Positions 41,656 through 50,939 of a stretch of DNA of 64,000 bases are shown in pieces (within the stretch, counting starts at the first letter, position 1; the number at the start of each line of letters is the position of its first letter). The stretch spans positions 186,001 through 250,000 of the forward strand of contig JACRMR010000008.1 in the NCBI GenBank assembly GCA_016214895.1. The letters run 5' to 3'. The notes below the pieces were generated by a model. It worked only from the letters and a program-made list of their open reading frames with translations. It was not told the origin of the DNA and made no database searches. This DNA comes from a candidate division KSB1 bacterium. GTDB lineage: Bacteria > Electryoneota > RPQS01. Both the position numbers and the translations under genes were made by a program.

Positions 41656-42975
41656 TTAAGCCGCGGACGATGACGGGTCGGTGGCGGGGGCGGTCTGGGG
41701 GACGGCCTCGGCGTCGGCCTCGGTTTCGGCGGCGGGTTCGCCGGTTTCAATGAAGTAGGCGGCCAGGACTTCGAGGACGTGATCGGCGGATTCTTCATCG
41801 AGGCCGTCGATCAGGAGCAGTCGTTCCTTGCCGGCATCGAGCACGGTCTCCGCGGATTCGAAGCCGGCTTCGATAAGTTTGTGCTTGACCAGATCGTCGA
41901 GTTCCGCCACGTCGGCGACGAGCAGTTCTTCGGGCGCGAGGTATTCGGATTCCTTGATCGGCTGGATATTGTAGCCGGTCAATTGCGAAGCGAGTCGCAC
42001 GTTCTGGCCGCGGCGGCCGATGGCGAACTGAATCTGATCGTCGGGCACGATGGCGGTGGCACTGCGGGATTCTTCGTCAACGGTGACCAGCAGCGGCGTC
42101 ACGGGGGCCATGGCGCGTTTGATGTACAGTTCGGCGTCCTGACTCCAATGCACGATATCGATTTTTTCGTTGTTGAGTTCGCGCACGACGGCCTGAATGC
42201 GGATGCCTTTCATGCCGACGCACGCGCCGACGGGATCGATGCGTTTGTCGTGACTCATGACGGCGATTTTTGTGCGATCGCCGGGTTCGCGGGAGATGCT
42301 CTTAATCTCGATGATATTATCGAAGATCTCCGGGACTTCCAACTCGAACAGGCGGCGCACGAACATAGCGTCGGCGCGGGACAGCACGATCTCGGGGTCC
42401 TTGGTCGTGCGGTTGACTTCCTTGATTACGGCCCGGATGGCCTTGCCGCGAACGTATTTTTCGTTGTAGATCTGTTCGGGCTTGGGGACGATGGCGTCAT
42501 GGCGATCCAGATTCACGCGGATTTCGCGGCGGTTGATCTGATGGATTTCGCCGGTGACGACTTCACCGATGCGGGCGGAGAATTCCTGGTAGATATTCTC
42601 CTTTTCGATTTCCTTGATCTTCTGGGTCAGATTCTGGCGCGCGGACGTGACGAGTCGCCGGCCGAAATCATCGACATTGACCAGTTCGGCGTAGGTTTCG
42701 CCGATATCGAGGTCGTCGTCGATTTTCAGAGCCCGGGAGAGCGGGATCTGGGTGACGGGATCGGTGACGTCGTCATCATCGACCACGACTTTTTCGCAGA
42801 AGATTTCGATATCGCCTTTTTCGAGGTTAAAGATGACCTCGAAGTTATCCGCATGGCCGTATTTCTTTTTGATCATCGTGAGGAAGACGCCCTCGATGAT
42901 TTCCTGAAACACGTCGCGGTCGATGTTCTTGTCGCGGAGGATTTGACCAACCGCTTCAACGATGGGGGCATTCAT
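41656..42975 (-). CDS. nusA: Transcription termination/antitermination protein NusA
   Basis: Binds RNA polymerase and nascent RNA. The ATG at 42975 overlaps the rimP stop (ATGA); an open frame upstream is not NusA. It has an N-terminal polymerase-binding domain (FQEIIEGVFLTMIKKKYG), S1 (VTGEIHQINRREIRVNLD), KH1-KH2 (HDKRIDPVGACVGMKG, IQFAIGRRGQNVRLA) and a C-terminal helix-hairpin-helix region. The tail is acidic and Ala-rich. Length 439. Confidence 0.97.
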   Translation of the reverse strand: MNAPIVEAVGQILRDKNIDRDVFQEIIEGVFLTMIKKKYGHADNFEVIFNLEKGDIEIFCEKVVVDDDDVTDPVTQIPLSRALKIDDDLDIGETYAELVNVDDFGRRLVTSARQNLTQKIKEIEKENIYQEFSARIGEVVTGEIHQINRREIRVNLDRHDAIVPKPEQIYNEKYVRGKAIRAVIKEVNRTTKDPEIVLSRADAMFVRRLFELEVPEIFDNIIEIKSISREPGDRTKIAVMSHDKRIDPVGACVGMKGIRIQAVVRELNNEKIDIVHWSQDAELYIKRAMAPVTPLLVTVDEESRSATAIVPDDQIQFAIGRRGQNVRLASQLTGYNIQPIKESEYLAPEELLVADVAELDDLVKHKLIEAGFESAETVLDAGKERLLLIDGLDEESADHVLEVLAAYFIETGEPAAETEADAEAVPQTAPATDPSSSAA

Positions 42976-43478
42976 CGCTGCGTCTCCTTCGCTTCGGCCT
43001 TCGGCTGTTTCGCAGGTTTGCCGGCCGCCGGGGTCTTGAACTCGGGCAGGACGACGGCGGACTGACATTCGGCGAAGGCAGGATGCCACTCCTGTTTGTC
43101 GCCGGTCAAGGTGAAGCCGTCGTCGGTGATCTGGGATAGTCTGCCGCTGATTTCGCGGGGGCCTTTTTCGCCGGGGACGCGGATTTTCAGGAGCCGACCG
43201 AGGTTCTTTTCAAATTGCCAGCGTTCGCGCAGCGGGAAGTCCAGGCCGGGCGAGCTGACTTCGAGTTTGTAATTTTCGGAGATGATTCGTTTTTCCGCGA
43301 CGAGAAATTGAATTTGACGCGCGAGATTCACACAATCATCAATCGTGAGTCCACCGACTTTGCGATCGGCGATCACGCGGATCTGGGTCGTTCCGCCGGA
43401 TACCCGAGCGGAGAATTCGAGCGTGGTGACGCCTTCCGTATCCAGCAAATCGCGGATTTCTGATTCCAGTCTGGTCAT
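42972..43478 (-). CDS. rimP: Ribosome maturation factor RimP
   Basis: A 168-residue factor for 30S assembly, first gene of the nusA-infB series. The N-terminal domain contains VIADRKVGGLTIDDCVNLAR and LEVSSPGLDFPLRERWQF, the family signature. The C-terminal SH3-like domain is followed by a Lys/Ala-rich tail. It starts 72 bases after a terminator hairpin, so the operon promoter should lie in 43479-43549; I could not pick a convincing one. Confidence 0.95.
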   Translation of the reverse strand: MTRLESEIRDLLDTEGVTTLEFSARVSGGTTQIRVIADRKVGGLTIDDCVNLARQIQFLVAEKRIISENYKLEVSSPGLDFPLRERWQFEKNLGRLLKIRVPGEKGPREISGRLSQITDDGFTLTGDKQEWHPAFAECQSAVVLPEFKTPAAGKPAKQPKAEAKETQR

Positions 43479-43549
43479 GCGAGGTGCGGAGCGTCACGCC
43501 TTGGCGATCGCGACGGTGGGCGGTCGGGTTCAGATTTCGTTCAAAGAAA

Positions 43550-43569
43550 AAGTGGGCTCAGGCCCACTT
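43550..43569 (-). terminator. Rho-independent terminator after the TPR gene
   Basis: On the minus strand a perfect 8-bp stem AAGTGGGC/GCCCACTT with a 4-base loop is followed by TTTCTTTG. It separates the TPR protein gene (ending 43629) from rimP. Confidence 0.85.
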
Positions 43570-43628
43570 CAATTGCTGTACCAATATACGGATAATATCG
43601 AAGAATCGCAAATTCGGTCCGATGGGAC

Positions 43629-44306
43629 TCATTGCAGGTTGTCCAGTTCCTTCTTGGCCTGCTGCGCCAGCGAACTTTCGGGGTACTTTTCGCGCAGGGT
43701 TTGCAGGAGGTCGATTGCCTTATCTTTTTGATTTAACTTAAGATAGTTGCGTTCGGCATCCAGCAGACTTTGGGGAGCATAGGGCAAATCGGCGTGGGAC
43801 TTCGCGAGTTGTTCGTAGAGCTTGGCGGCTTCCTCGTATTGTCCGAGGGCTTCCTTGGTGGCCGCCAGCCCGGACATGGCGGACGCATCGACGAACTTAT
43901 CGACCGCATAGTCCTTCAAATACGCTTGAAAGTTCGCTTCCGCAGTTGAAAAGTCATTTTGTTCGAAGGCGATCCGGCCCAGGAAATACTTAGCCTCTCC
44001 GGCGGCAGCACCCGTGTACTTGCCAACAACTTTGTCAAACTCTTCCTTGGCCTGCGCGAGGTTGCCGGTGCCATAGGCGGTCTTCGCAATCGTAAGCTCA
44101 TAGCTTTCTTCAAGCTTAGCACTGGACATCATCCGGGACACGACGACGGCGCCAGCGACAACGACGAGAATGGCCACGGCGGCGCCAAGGACGAGGTTCT
44201 TGTGGGCGGTATAATAGTGTTCGAGCTTGTAGGTCAGGTCAACAAGCTTGTCTTGCTTGAGTTCGTGGCGGGTCAGTCGGCCTTTGGTCGCAGCCTTGGT
44301 TGCCAT
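43629..44306 (-). CDS. Membrane-anchored TPR protein (YfgM/Tol-Pal-type)
   Basis: A 225-residue protein. A basic cytosolic N-terminus is followed by one membrane helix (about residues 37-58, NLVLGAAVAILVVVAGAVVV) and three to four TPR repeats (AKYFLGRIAFEQNDFSTAEA; QYEEAAKLYEQLAK; NQKDKAIDLLQTLREKYPES). The topology resembles YfgM, a chaperone linked to the Sec translocon, but this rests on layout only. It lies between tRNA-Arg and a good terminator, so it may be transcribed from the tRNA-Arg promoter. Confidence 0.75.
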   Translation of the reverse strand: MATKAATKGRLTRHELKQDKLVDLTYKLEHYYTAHKNLVLGAAVAILVVVAGAVVVSRMMSSAKLEESYELTIAKTAYGTGNLAQAKEEFDKVVGKYTGAAAGEAKYFLGRIAFEQNDFSTAEANFQAYLKDYAVDKFVDASAMSGLAATKEALGQYEEAAKLYEQLAKSHADLPYAPQSLLDAERNYLKLNQKDKAIDLLQTLREKYPESSLAQQAKKELDNLQ

Positions 44307-44371
44307 CGGTTTCGGGGTTGGATTAAGAACTGAAGCGGAGTCGGACGTGGTTGCGGCGCGTGGGCGAGTAG

Positions 44372-44446
44372 TACCCCCGAGAGGACTCGAACCTCCGACG
44401 CAGAGTTTAGGAAACTCTCGCTCTATCCATACTGAGCTACGGGGGC
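44372..44446 (-). tRNA. tRNA-Arg (anticodon CCT)
   Basis: A 75-nt cloverleaf on the minus strand. Acceptor GCCCCCG pairs CGGGGGT with a G-U at the first position, D arm GCTC/GAGC, anticodon stem AGAGT/ACTCT around TTCCTAA (anticodon CCT), and a T arm with GGTTCGAGTCC. CCA is not encoded. A strong promoter lies 19 bases upstream. Confidence 0.95.
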
Positions 44447-44464
44447 GGGTTTCCGTAAGCTTAA

Positions 44465-44493
44465 AAGATACAAAGATCCGGGCGCAAAGTCAA
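44465..44493 (-). promoter_or_regulatory. Promoter of tRNA-Arg
   Basis: On the minus strand TTGACT (44493-44488), 17 bases, TATCTT (44470-44465). The -35 lies in CCCTTGACTTT as at two other promoters in the window. Confidence 0.75.
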
Positions 44494-44565
44494 GGGAATG
44501 TAAGGTGTTGAGTTTGTATTAACATAGCCAGTATTCGCCCCGGACCGTTCCGGTTGAAGCGGAAA

Positions 44566-44609
44566 GACCCCGACTTCGGCGGGGTGAGGGCACCCTGCTC
44601 GGCGGAGAA
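44566..44609 (-). repeat. Dispersed palindrome downstream of the GlcD-like gene
   Basis: On the minus strand this reads CCGCCGAGCAGGGTGCCCTC then ACCCCGCCGAAGTCGGGG, a copy of the module at 12030-12060 and 12170-12202. Arms GGGGT and ACCCC-type pair around the GCCCTC loop. It could double as a terminator for the gene ending at 44615. Confidence 0.7.
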
Positions 44610-44614
44610 CCCGC

Positions 44615-46006
44615 CTATTCCGGCAACAGCTTTCCAGGGTTGAAGATGTTGAGCGGGTCAAGGGCGCGTTTGAGGGAACGCTGGAATTCGATCTCGGCGG
44701 GGGACATGGCGAGATGCAGGTAGCGACGCTGCACATGCCCGATGCCGTGCTCACCGGAGACCGTGCCGCCGAGACTGACGGTCAGACGGAAGATCTCGTG
44801 GACGGCGTCGTGCAGCTCGTGTTCCCAGACGTGATCGCTGACACCGAATTTCAGGATATTGCAGTGGACATTGCCATCGCCGGCGTGACCGTAGCAGATG
44901 ACGCGCAGGCCCCAGCGATCACAGATTTCGTGAACGCCTTTGACGAGCGCGGGCAGCTTTGAGCGGGGAACGACGGTATCCTCTTCTTTGTACGGACAAA
45001 TGGACTTGACGGCTTCACCCGCAGCGCGGCGGATGGCCCAGATTTCCGTTTGTTGGGCCGGGGAGCCCGCCAAGAAGATATCGGCCGCGCCCGCGGCGTC
45101 GAGCACGGCACTGATCGTCTCCATTTCGGAGTCGAGAACCGCTTCGGAATTGCCGTCCACTTCGATCAACAACACGGCGGCCCGATCGGAAAACGGGATC
45201 TTTTCGCCGCGATGATTCTGAATCGCCAGCAGGCAGGCCTGCTCCATGAATTCCATCGCGCAGGGGACGACGCCGGTACGCATGACGGCCGGGACGGCGG
45301 CCGCGGCCGCGACGAGCTCATCAAAGGGTACGAGCAAGGTGCGGCGGAATTTGGGCAGCGCGATCAGCTTGAGCGTGATCTCGGTAACGATGCCGAGCGT
45401 GCCCTCGCTGCCGACGAAGAGCTGGGCCATGTTGTAACCCGTCACGTCTTTGTAGCGCTTGCCGCCGAAGGTCAGCAACTCGCCGCCGTGCGTGACCACC
45501 TTCACGCCATAGACATAGTCGCGGGTGACGCCGTACTTGAGGGCGCGTGGGCCCCCGGCGCCTTCCGCGACGTTGCCGCCGATGGTGCAGGAGCCGCGGC
45601 TGGCCGGATCGGGGGGATAGAACAGGCCGCGCGCTTCGACAGCCTCCTGAAGCTGCTGCGTGATGACACCCGGCTCGCAGACGACGAAGAAGTTTTCTTC
45701 GTCAATCTCCCGAATCCGATTCATGCGATCGAGACTGAGAACGATTCCGCCGCGTGTCGCAAGTGCACCGCCGGATAGTCCCGTGCCGCCGCCGCGGGCA
45801 ACGAGGGGCAGCGCGCGTCGCTCGGCCAGCCGGACGACCTCCTGAATTTCAGTCGCGGTATCTGGCCGAACCACGAATTGCGGCGGGAAGACCAGGTCCT
45901 CGGTCTCATCGTGTTCGTACTTGCCGAAATCGTCGTGGCCAGGCCGCAGCAGATAGCGCTCACCGACTATTCCGGAGAGATCGCGCGCTATGTGTTCCGA
46001 TGCCAT
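44615..46006 (-). CDS. FAD-linked 2-hydroxyacid dehydrogenase (GlcD-like)
   Basis: A flavoprotein of 463 residues oxidising glycolate, lactate or a related 2-hydroxyacid. It has a PCMH FAD domain (VARGGGTGLSGGAL, GSCTIGGNVAEGAGGPRALK, LFVGSEGTLGIVTEITLKL) and a FAD-oxidase C domain (CYGHAGDGNVHCNI; SGEHGIGHVQRRYL; DPLNIFNPGKLLP). The start is the ATG at 46006, 1 base after the acylphosphatase stop; the upstream frame overlaps that gene. No GlcE/GlcF partner is nearby, so it may work as a single-subunit dehydrogenase. Confidence 0.9.
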   Translation of the reverse strand: MASEHIARDLSGIVGERYLLRPGHDDFGKYEHDETEDLVFPPQFVVRPDTATEIQEVVRLAERRALPLVARGGGTGLSGGALATRGGIVLSLDRMNRIREIDEENFFVVCEPGVITQQLQEAVEARGLFYPPDPASRGSCTIGGNVAEGAGGPRALKYGVTRDYVYGVKVVTHGGELLTFGGKRYKDVTGYNMAQLFVGSEGTLGIVTEITLKLIALPKFRRTLLVPFDELVAAAAAVPAVMRTGVVPCAMEFMEQACLLAIQNHRGEKIPFSDRAAVLLIEVDGNSEAVLDSEMETISAVLDAAGAADIFLAGSPAQQTEIWAIRRAAGEAVKSICPYKEEDTVVPRSKLPALVKGVHEICDRWGLRVICYGHAGDGNVHCNILKFGVSDHVWEHELHDAVHEIFRLTVSLGGTVSGEHGIGHVQRRYLHLAMSPAEIEFQRSLKRALDPLNIFNPGKLLPE

Positions 46007-46007
46007 C

Positions 46008-46283
46008 TCAGCGGACGCGAAAAACAGTGCGGCCGGTCGGAGCGCCGGGCAAGATCTCGACAGCATCGACGCGCGATTGCGGCGGGCCTTTGTGCAACAG
46101 CCGGACCAACTCGTCCACCTGCTCCGGCGGGCCTTCGATCAAGGCCTCCACCCTGCCGTCGGCGAGATTGGTGACGTAGCCGCCCAGCCCGAGTTTTTCG
46201 GCCTGTTCGATGACGAAGAACCGATAGCCGACACCCTGCACTCGTCCGGAGACGACGGCGTTGACACAGACGATCTCACTCAC
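46008..46283 (-). CDS. acyP: Acylphosphatase
   Basis: A 91-residue enzyme hydrolysing acyl phosphates. It has the phosphate-binding loop SGRVQGVGYRFFV with the catalytic arginine, and the GGYVTNLADGRVEALIEG block with the catalytic asparagine. It overlaps the upstream secreted-protein gene by four bases (ATGA) and is followed by the GlcD-like gene. Confidence 0.96.
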   Translation of the reverse strand: MSEIVCVNAVVSGRVQGVGYRFFVIEQAEKLGLGGYVTNLADGRVEALIEGPPEQVDELVRLLHKGPPQSRVDAVEILPGAPTGRTVFRVR

Positions 46284-47956
46284 GGGGTCACGGCCCGCAC
46301 ATGGTAGATGAGCAGATTGCCCGCGCCCGGGGCGGTGAGGTCGGTGTAGCTATTTGTCGGCGAGTTGCCGATCAGCAAACCATCCGCGCCGTCGGCCAGC
46401 AGACCGCGGTAAATGTTGTACCCACTGACGGTCACGGGATTGCCATTGACATCTTGCGTGACGGGAGACCAATTCAGCAGAATATGTCCGGCGGATTGGA
46501 TTGCCGTCAGGTTCAGTGGGACTTGCGGAGCCGCGGGAACCGTGAATACGGCGTTGAAGACAATCGGACCGGCCGACCCGGCGGCGGGATGGAAACCGGT
46601 GTTAAAGAAGCCGGAGTTGTCCACCGCTTCGAGATAATAGCGGATAATCGTGGTGGAACTGATCCCCGGAATCGTGAAGTGGTAGGCGCTCCCCGTGTTA
46701 CTGTCCGAGGGCGCCTCCTGCCACGCGCCGCCGCCGAATTTGTAATGAATAGAGGCGAACAGAATGCCGTTGTCATCGGTGATGGTGGCATGGACGGGAT
46801 AGGGCCCGTTGAAATTCGTCGGCGAGGGCCAGACGGTTACGGACGAGAATGCCGGAGGAATGTTGTCATTGATCCAGTTAAACGAGTAGTTGGTTCCCGG
46901 CGCACCGGCCGGTGACACGGCGGTATTGGCGTTGGTTGCCGCATCACGCGCCCAGACATAATAGCGGACGTTCTGGACCGGGCTGCCGGACATCTGCGGA
47001 ATCTGGAAGCTGAACACATCGCCGATTACACTCTGCGGACCGACAGCTATCCACGGCCCGGCGGCGATGGAATAGAAGAGGGCCGCGGAGTCGATCCCGC
47101 TGGCATCGGTAATGGTCGCGTTCACGGCGTAGGGCCCGGGGAAAGGCGTGTCCGTCAACACGGTAACGCCGGCGATGGTGGGATCGAGCAGGTCGCCGCC
47201 GAGGTTGCTGGCGCTCAGGCGGTAGTAGCCCGCGGCCGTGGTAAAGTTCCAGTTTGCTTCCATGCTAACGGACTGGATCGTGCAAACGCTGCCGATGCCG
47301 GGGACCACCCATTCGTAGATGCGATAGTTTTCGTCGGAATAGGGGATGCCAAGAATATCGATGTGATCCGTCGAGTACGTGCGGATTACCAGACAACTGA
47401 GCGGGCCGCCGAAGGGGACCGTCACGGTTCCCCAACCCACGACGCTATTGACTCGGCTGGAGGTGATGTCCATGCCCTCGGTCGGGGACCAAGTCCAGGC
47501 GGACGTCCAGGCGCTGCCCATGGTCATCGGATAGTGATAGATGTTCCATTGGGGCGCGTTGTAGGTATAGACACTTCCATTTTGCGAGATTCCGCGCCCC
47601 CAGGTGCCGTCCGCCAGTTCATCTTCGTACACCCATTGCGCACTGCCGCCCATCGTCTGATACTCGGTGTAGGAGGTATTGGCCGGAGCCGGAGCCGGCG
47701 CATCGCCGGTGGCATGGATTTCGGAGGTGGCGGTGGAAGTGGTAGGGCCGTTCGTGAAGTCCCAGTTGCCGCCCTGCGCGGAGGGATTGAGGGCGGCGAT
47801 GTTGACGGGGGTGTTTGAGGCGGTATTGAAGTAGTCCCAGTAGTTTCCGATCTGATCCGCGCCGTAGGGCCAGTTCGTGGCATCGATGGTCACTTGGGCG
47901 AATACGGAGCAGGCAGAGAGCAGAGCAAAGACCAAACTGATCGTGGTTTTCATCAT
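46280..47956 (-). CDS. Secreted FN3-containing protein of unknown function
   Basis: A 558-residue exported protein. The start is taken as the first ATG of the ATGATG at 47956, with GGAG six bases upstream and signal peptide MMKTTISLVFALLSACSVFA; an in-frame ATG at 47968 is possible. The N-terminal 230 residues are Trp/Tyr/Thr-rich with no recognised family. Residues about 255-440 hold two Ig-like repeats with the pattern PxPxxxPYxVxATITDxxG(I)xxAxxxY(S/K) and a C-terminal FN3 domain (VPLNLTAIQSAGHILLNW). There is no sorting domain. It overlaps acyP. Confidence 0.75.
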   Translation of the reverse strand: MMKTTISLVFALLSACSVFAQVTIDATNWPYGADQIGNYWDYFNTASNTPVNIAALNPSAQGGNWDFTNGPTTSTATSEIHATGDAPAPAPANTSYTEYQTMGGSAQWVYEDELADGTWGRGISQNGSVYTYNAPQWNIYHYPMTMGSAWTSAWTWSPTEGMDITSSRVNSVVGWGTVTVPFGGPLSCLVIRTYSTDHIDILGIPYSDENYRIYEWVVPGIGSVCTIQSVSMEANWNFTTAAGYYRLSASNLGGDLLDPTIAGVTVLTDTPFPGPYAVNATITDASGIDSAALFYSIAAGPWIAVGPQSVIGDVFSFQIPQMSGSPVQNVRYYVWARDAATNANTAVSPAGAPGTNYSFNWINDNIPPAFSSVTVWPSPTNFNGPYPVHATITDDNGILFASIHYKFGGGAWQEAPSDSNTGSAYHFTIPGISSTTIIRYYLEAVDNSGFFNTGFHPAAGSAGPIVFNAVFTVPAAPQVPLNLTAIQSAGHILLNWSPVTQDVNGNPVTVSGYNIYRGLLADGADGLLIGNSPTNSYTDLTAPGAGNLLIYHVRAVTP

Positions 47957-47999
47957 CCGGTTCTCCATTTACATTGAGCGGGGCGTATGGAGGCCCTGC

Positions 48000-49319
48000 T
48001 CAGGGTTTCAGGCGCGACATCATCCGCGGGAAAGGAATCGTTTCACGAACGTGCGGGAGGGCGCAGATCCAGGCGACCGTGCGCTCGAGTCCCAGGCCGA
48101 ATCCGGCGTGGGGTACGCTGCCGAATCGGCGCAGATCAAGATACCAATCGTAGGCATCTTGCGGGAGGTTTTCATGTTTGATGCGGGCGATCAGCGTATC
48201 GCAGCTATCTTCACGGACACCGCCGCCGATGATCTCGCCTTTGCCCTCGCTGGCGAGCATGTCGAAGCCGAGCGCCAGTTTGTCATCCTGCGGATCGCGC
48301 TTCATGTAGAAGGCTTTGATCGCCGACGGGAAGTGGTGCATCATGACGGGGCGATCGAACTGATTGGAAATTGTGGTCTCTTCGTCCGCGCCGATGTCTC
48401 CACCCCACTCGATTTCGTGACCGTTCCGGCGCAGGATTTCGATTCCTTCGGAATAGGTGATCCGCGGGAACGGACGGCGGATCTTTTCGAGGATGGCCGT
48501 ATCGCGCTCGATAACCTTCAGCTCTTCCGGCCGGGTTTCGAGTACGCGCGCCACGATGAACTCGATCATCTCCTCGGCGAGGGACATATCGCCGTCGAGA
48601 TCCAGATAGGCGACTTCCGGCTCGATCATCCAGAATTCGGTGAGGTGGCGGCGCGTCTTGGATTTTTCGGCGCGGAAGGTTGGGCCGAACGTGTAAATTT
48701 TGCCGAAGGCCATGGCGCCGGCTTCGCCGTAGAGCTGTCCGGATTGCGTCAGGTAAGCGGGTTCGCCGAAGTAGTCGGTCTCGAAGAGGGTTGACGTACC
48801 CTCGCAGGCGGCCGGAGTGAAGATGGGCGGATCGAAGAGCGTAAAGCCGCGCGCATCGAAGAAGTCGCGGATCGCCTTGACGATGGTATGGCGGATGCGG
48901 AGAATGGCATGCTGACGTTTGCTGCGAATCCACAGGTGGCGATGATCCATCAGGAAGGCCGTGCCGTGCTCTTTGGGCGTGATCGGGTATTCCTCGGCGA
49001 GGGCGACAACGATCAGGCTCGCGATGGTGAGTTCGTGTCCGCCGGGCGCTCGCGCATCGGCGCGGACGGAACCGGTGACCAGCAGCGAAGATTCCTGGGT
49101 GAGCGCATCGATCTCGGCGAGCACCTGTTCGCCGACATCGGCCAGCGACGCGACGCACTGGACGATGCCGGTGCCGTCGCGCAGCACGACGAAGCGGATC
49201 TTGCCGGACGAGCGCATGTGATAGAGCCAGCCCTTGACCGTGACGATCTGGCCGACGTGGTGAGACAGGTCCTCAACATAGACCTGCGGGAGCTTGGTAA
49301 TAGCCGGATCAGCGTTCAT
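48000..49319 (-). CDS. asnS: Asparaginyl-tRNA synthetase
   Basis: Class IIb synthetase charging tRNA-Asn. It has an N-terminal OB domain ([20 protein letters not shown]), motif 2 in [20 protein letters not shown], and motif 3 at the end ([16 protein letters not shown]). The [12 protein letters not shown] segment and the AsnRS-type motif 2 favour Asn over Asp. Length 439 is normal. Its presence means direct Asn-tRNA formation. It is last in the purM-plsY-gpsA-asnS series, 27 bases after gpsA. A TTGACT box lies upstream, but its -10 would put the start site at or inside the ATG. Confidence 0.95.
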   Translation of the reverse strand: MNADPAITKLPQVYVEDLSHHVGQIVTVKGWLYHMRSSGKIRFVVLRDGTGIVQCVASLADVGEQVLAEIDALTQESSLLVTGSVRADARAPGGHELTIASLIVVALAEEYPITPKEHGTAFLMDHRHLWIRSKRQHAILRIRHTIVKAIRDFFDARGFTLFDPPIFTPAACEGTSTLFETDYFGEPAYLTQSGQLYGEAGAMAFGKIYTFGPTFRAEKSKTRRHLTEFWMIEPEVAYLDLDGDMSLAEEMIEFIVARVLETRPEELKVIERDTAILEKIRRPFPRITYSEGIEILRRNGHEIEWGGDIGADEETTISNQFDRPVMMHHFPSAIKAFYMKRDPQDDKLALGFDMLASEGKGEIIGGGVREDSCDTLIARIKHENLPQDAYDWYLDLRRFGSVPHAGFGLGLERTVAWICALPHVRETIPFPRMMSRLKP

Positions 49320-49346
49320 GATATGTAGATTCGAGGGTGAGTCAAG

Positions 49347-50339
49347 TCAATTTTCGCTCTTCAGGGACCGCATCATGAGTTCACGAAGGGCGAGACGCGC
49401 ATCTTTGCCCGCAAAGAGGATTTCGGAAACCGCGGTAGTGATGGGCATTTCGATGCGGTGTTGGGCGGCCAATTCGAGGGCGGCGCGGGCGGTCCAAACG
49501 CCCTCGGCGACCTGTGTCATGGAGGCGAGCACCTGGTCGAGGGATTCGCCGCGGCCGATGCGCTCGCCGACGGTCCGATTGCGGCTCAGCGGTGAGGAGC
49601 AGGTCGTAACCAGATCCCCCATCCCGGCCAGCCCGGCGAAGGTGGCGCGTTTGCCGCCCAGCGTCTCGCCGAGGCGAGTCATTTCGGCAAGGCCGCGCGT
49701 GATCAACGCGCCGATGGCGTTTTGGCCGAGGCCGAGTCCGGAGGAGACGCCGGCCGCGAGGGCAATCACGTTTTTTAGTGCTCCGGCGAGTTCGACGCCG
49801 ATCAGGTCGTCGCTGGAATAGAGCCTGAATTGCGGTCCGGAGCATTCCGCTTGGACGCGTTCGGCGGTGGCCGGGTTTGTCGAAGCGACGACGGCAGTCG
49901 CGGGCATGCCCGCGGCGATTTCTCCGGCAAGAGTCGGGCCAGAGAGCGCCGCGAAATGTTCCAGCGAAAAGCCTTCCCACGCCTGCTCGATAATCTGCGA
50001 GACCCGGGCGAGGGTTTTCTGCTCGATGCCCTTTGACAACGAGATCGCGGACCGGGGATATCGCGCCGGGCGTAGCTGACCCAGTGCGCCGCGTAGGTGT
50101 TGAACCGGAACGGCGAGGAAGCAGAGCTCCACGGATGCGAGGCAATCCCGGTCCGAGGTCGCGCGGACTCCGGAAGGAATTTCGACGTCGGGGAGGTAGC
50201 GCGCATTGACGCGGTTCGTGGTGACGTCGCGCACGACGGACGGCTCGTTGGAATAGAGCGTGATCTCGTGACCCTGCCGCGCGAAGAGGACGGCGAGGGT
50301 GGTCCCCCAATTTCCGGCTCCGAGAATCGTCGCTTTCAT
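49347..50339 (-). CDS. gpsA: Glycerol-3-phosphate dehydrogenase [NAD(P)+]
   Basis: Reduces dihydroxyacetone phosphate to sn-glycerol-3-phosphate for phospholipids. Rossmann motif ILGAGNWGTTLAVLFARQGH at the N-terminus, LSKGIEQKTL and ALSGPTLAGEIA with the catalytic lysine following in LAGALKNVIALAAGV. Length 330. It directly follows plsY (6-base gap), which uses its product. Confidence 0.97.
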   Translation of the reverse strand: MKATILGAGNWGTTLAVLFARQGHEITLYSNEPSVVRDVTTNRVNARYLPDVEIPSGVRATSDRDCLASVELCFLAVPVQHLRGALGQLRPARYPRSAISLSKGIEQKTLARVSQIIEQAWEGFSLEHFAALSGPTLAGEIAAGMPATAVVASTNPATAERVQAECSGPQFRLYSSDDLIGVELAGALKNVIALAAGVSSGLGLGQNAIGALITRGLAEMTRLGETLGGKRATFAGLAGMGDLVTTCSSPLSRNRTVGERIGRGESLDQVLASMTQVAEGVWTARAALELAAQHRIEMPITTAVSEILFAGKDARLALRELMMRSLKSEN

Positions 50340-50345
50340 GCGCGG

Positions 50346-50939
50346 CTACACAATCGGGCGCTCTTTGCGCGCCAGCAATCGTTGGATGTTTCCGCGATGG
50401 GTGAAGATGATGAACAAACCCAGCGCGGCGGAAAACAGAATCACGACGGGCGACGCGTCGCCGGCGAACCAGATGATCAGCGGGAGCGAAATAACCGCTG
50501 CCAGCGAGGCGACGGAGACGATGCGCATCGCGGCGAAGAAGACGGCCCAGACGAGTGCGGCGAGGCCGAGCGACGTGGGGTCGATCGCGAGCATCACGCC
50601 GGCACTCGTGGCCACACCTTTACCTCCGCGAAAACCGGCGAAGGGGGTGAACACATGGCCCAGCACGGCGGCGGCGCCCACGATGACACCCGCCAGGGGT
50701 TGATCGGTTGCGGGAAAGAACTGGGTGACAGCCAGCGTCGGCACAAGTCCTTTGAGCGTGTCGAGTACGAGCACGATGACGGCCCATTTGCGGCCCAGTA
50801 CACGGGAGACATTGGTGGCTCCCGAACCGCCGGAGCCGGCGGCTCGCGGATCCATACCCTTGACGGCCCGAGTGATCCAGATCCCGGTGGGAATTCCGCC
50901 GACAACGTATCCGATCAGCGCCGCCCAGATAAGATTCAA
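50346..50939 (-). CDS. plsY: Acyl-phosphate:glycerol-3-phosphate acyltransferase PlsY
   Basis: Membrane enzyme making lysophosphatidate from acyl-phosphate and glycerol-3-phosphate. The 197-residue protein has five membrane segments and the three PlsY motifs: GSGGSGATNVSRVLG, HVFTPFAGFRGGKGVATSAG and a C-terminal FTHRGNIQRLL. It overlaps purM by ATGA and precedes gpsA, a logical phospholipid pair. Confidence 0.96.
   Translation of the reverse strand: MNLIWAALIGYVVGGIPTGIWITRAVKGMDPRAAGSGGSGATNVSRVLGRKWAVIVLVLDTLKGLVPTLAVTQFFPATDQPLAGVIVGAAAVLGHVFTPFAGFRGGKGVATSAGVMLAIDPTSLGLAALVWAVFFAAMRIVSVASLAAVISLPLIIWFAGDASPVVILFSAALGLFIIFTHRGNIQRLLARKERPIV

Noticed and set aside
48000-49319. Aspartyl- rather than asparaginyl-tRNA synthetase
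   Set aside because: Length (439), the N-terminal OB domain and the AsnRS-type motif 2 region fit AsnRS; bacterial AspRS is about 590 residues with an inserted domain.
49320-49345. TTGACT-type promoter for asnS
   Set aside because: The matching -10 would place the start site at or inside the asnS ATG, so I did not annotate it as a promoter.
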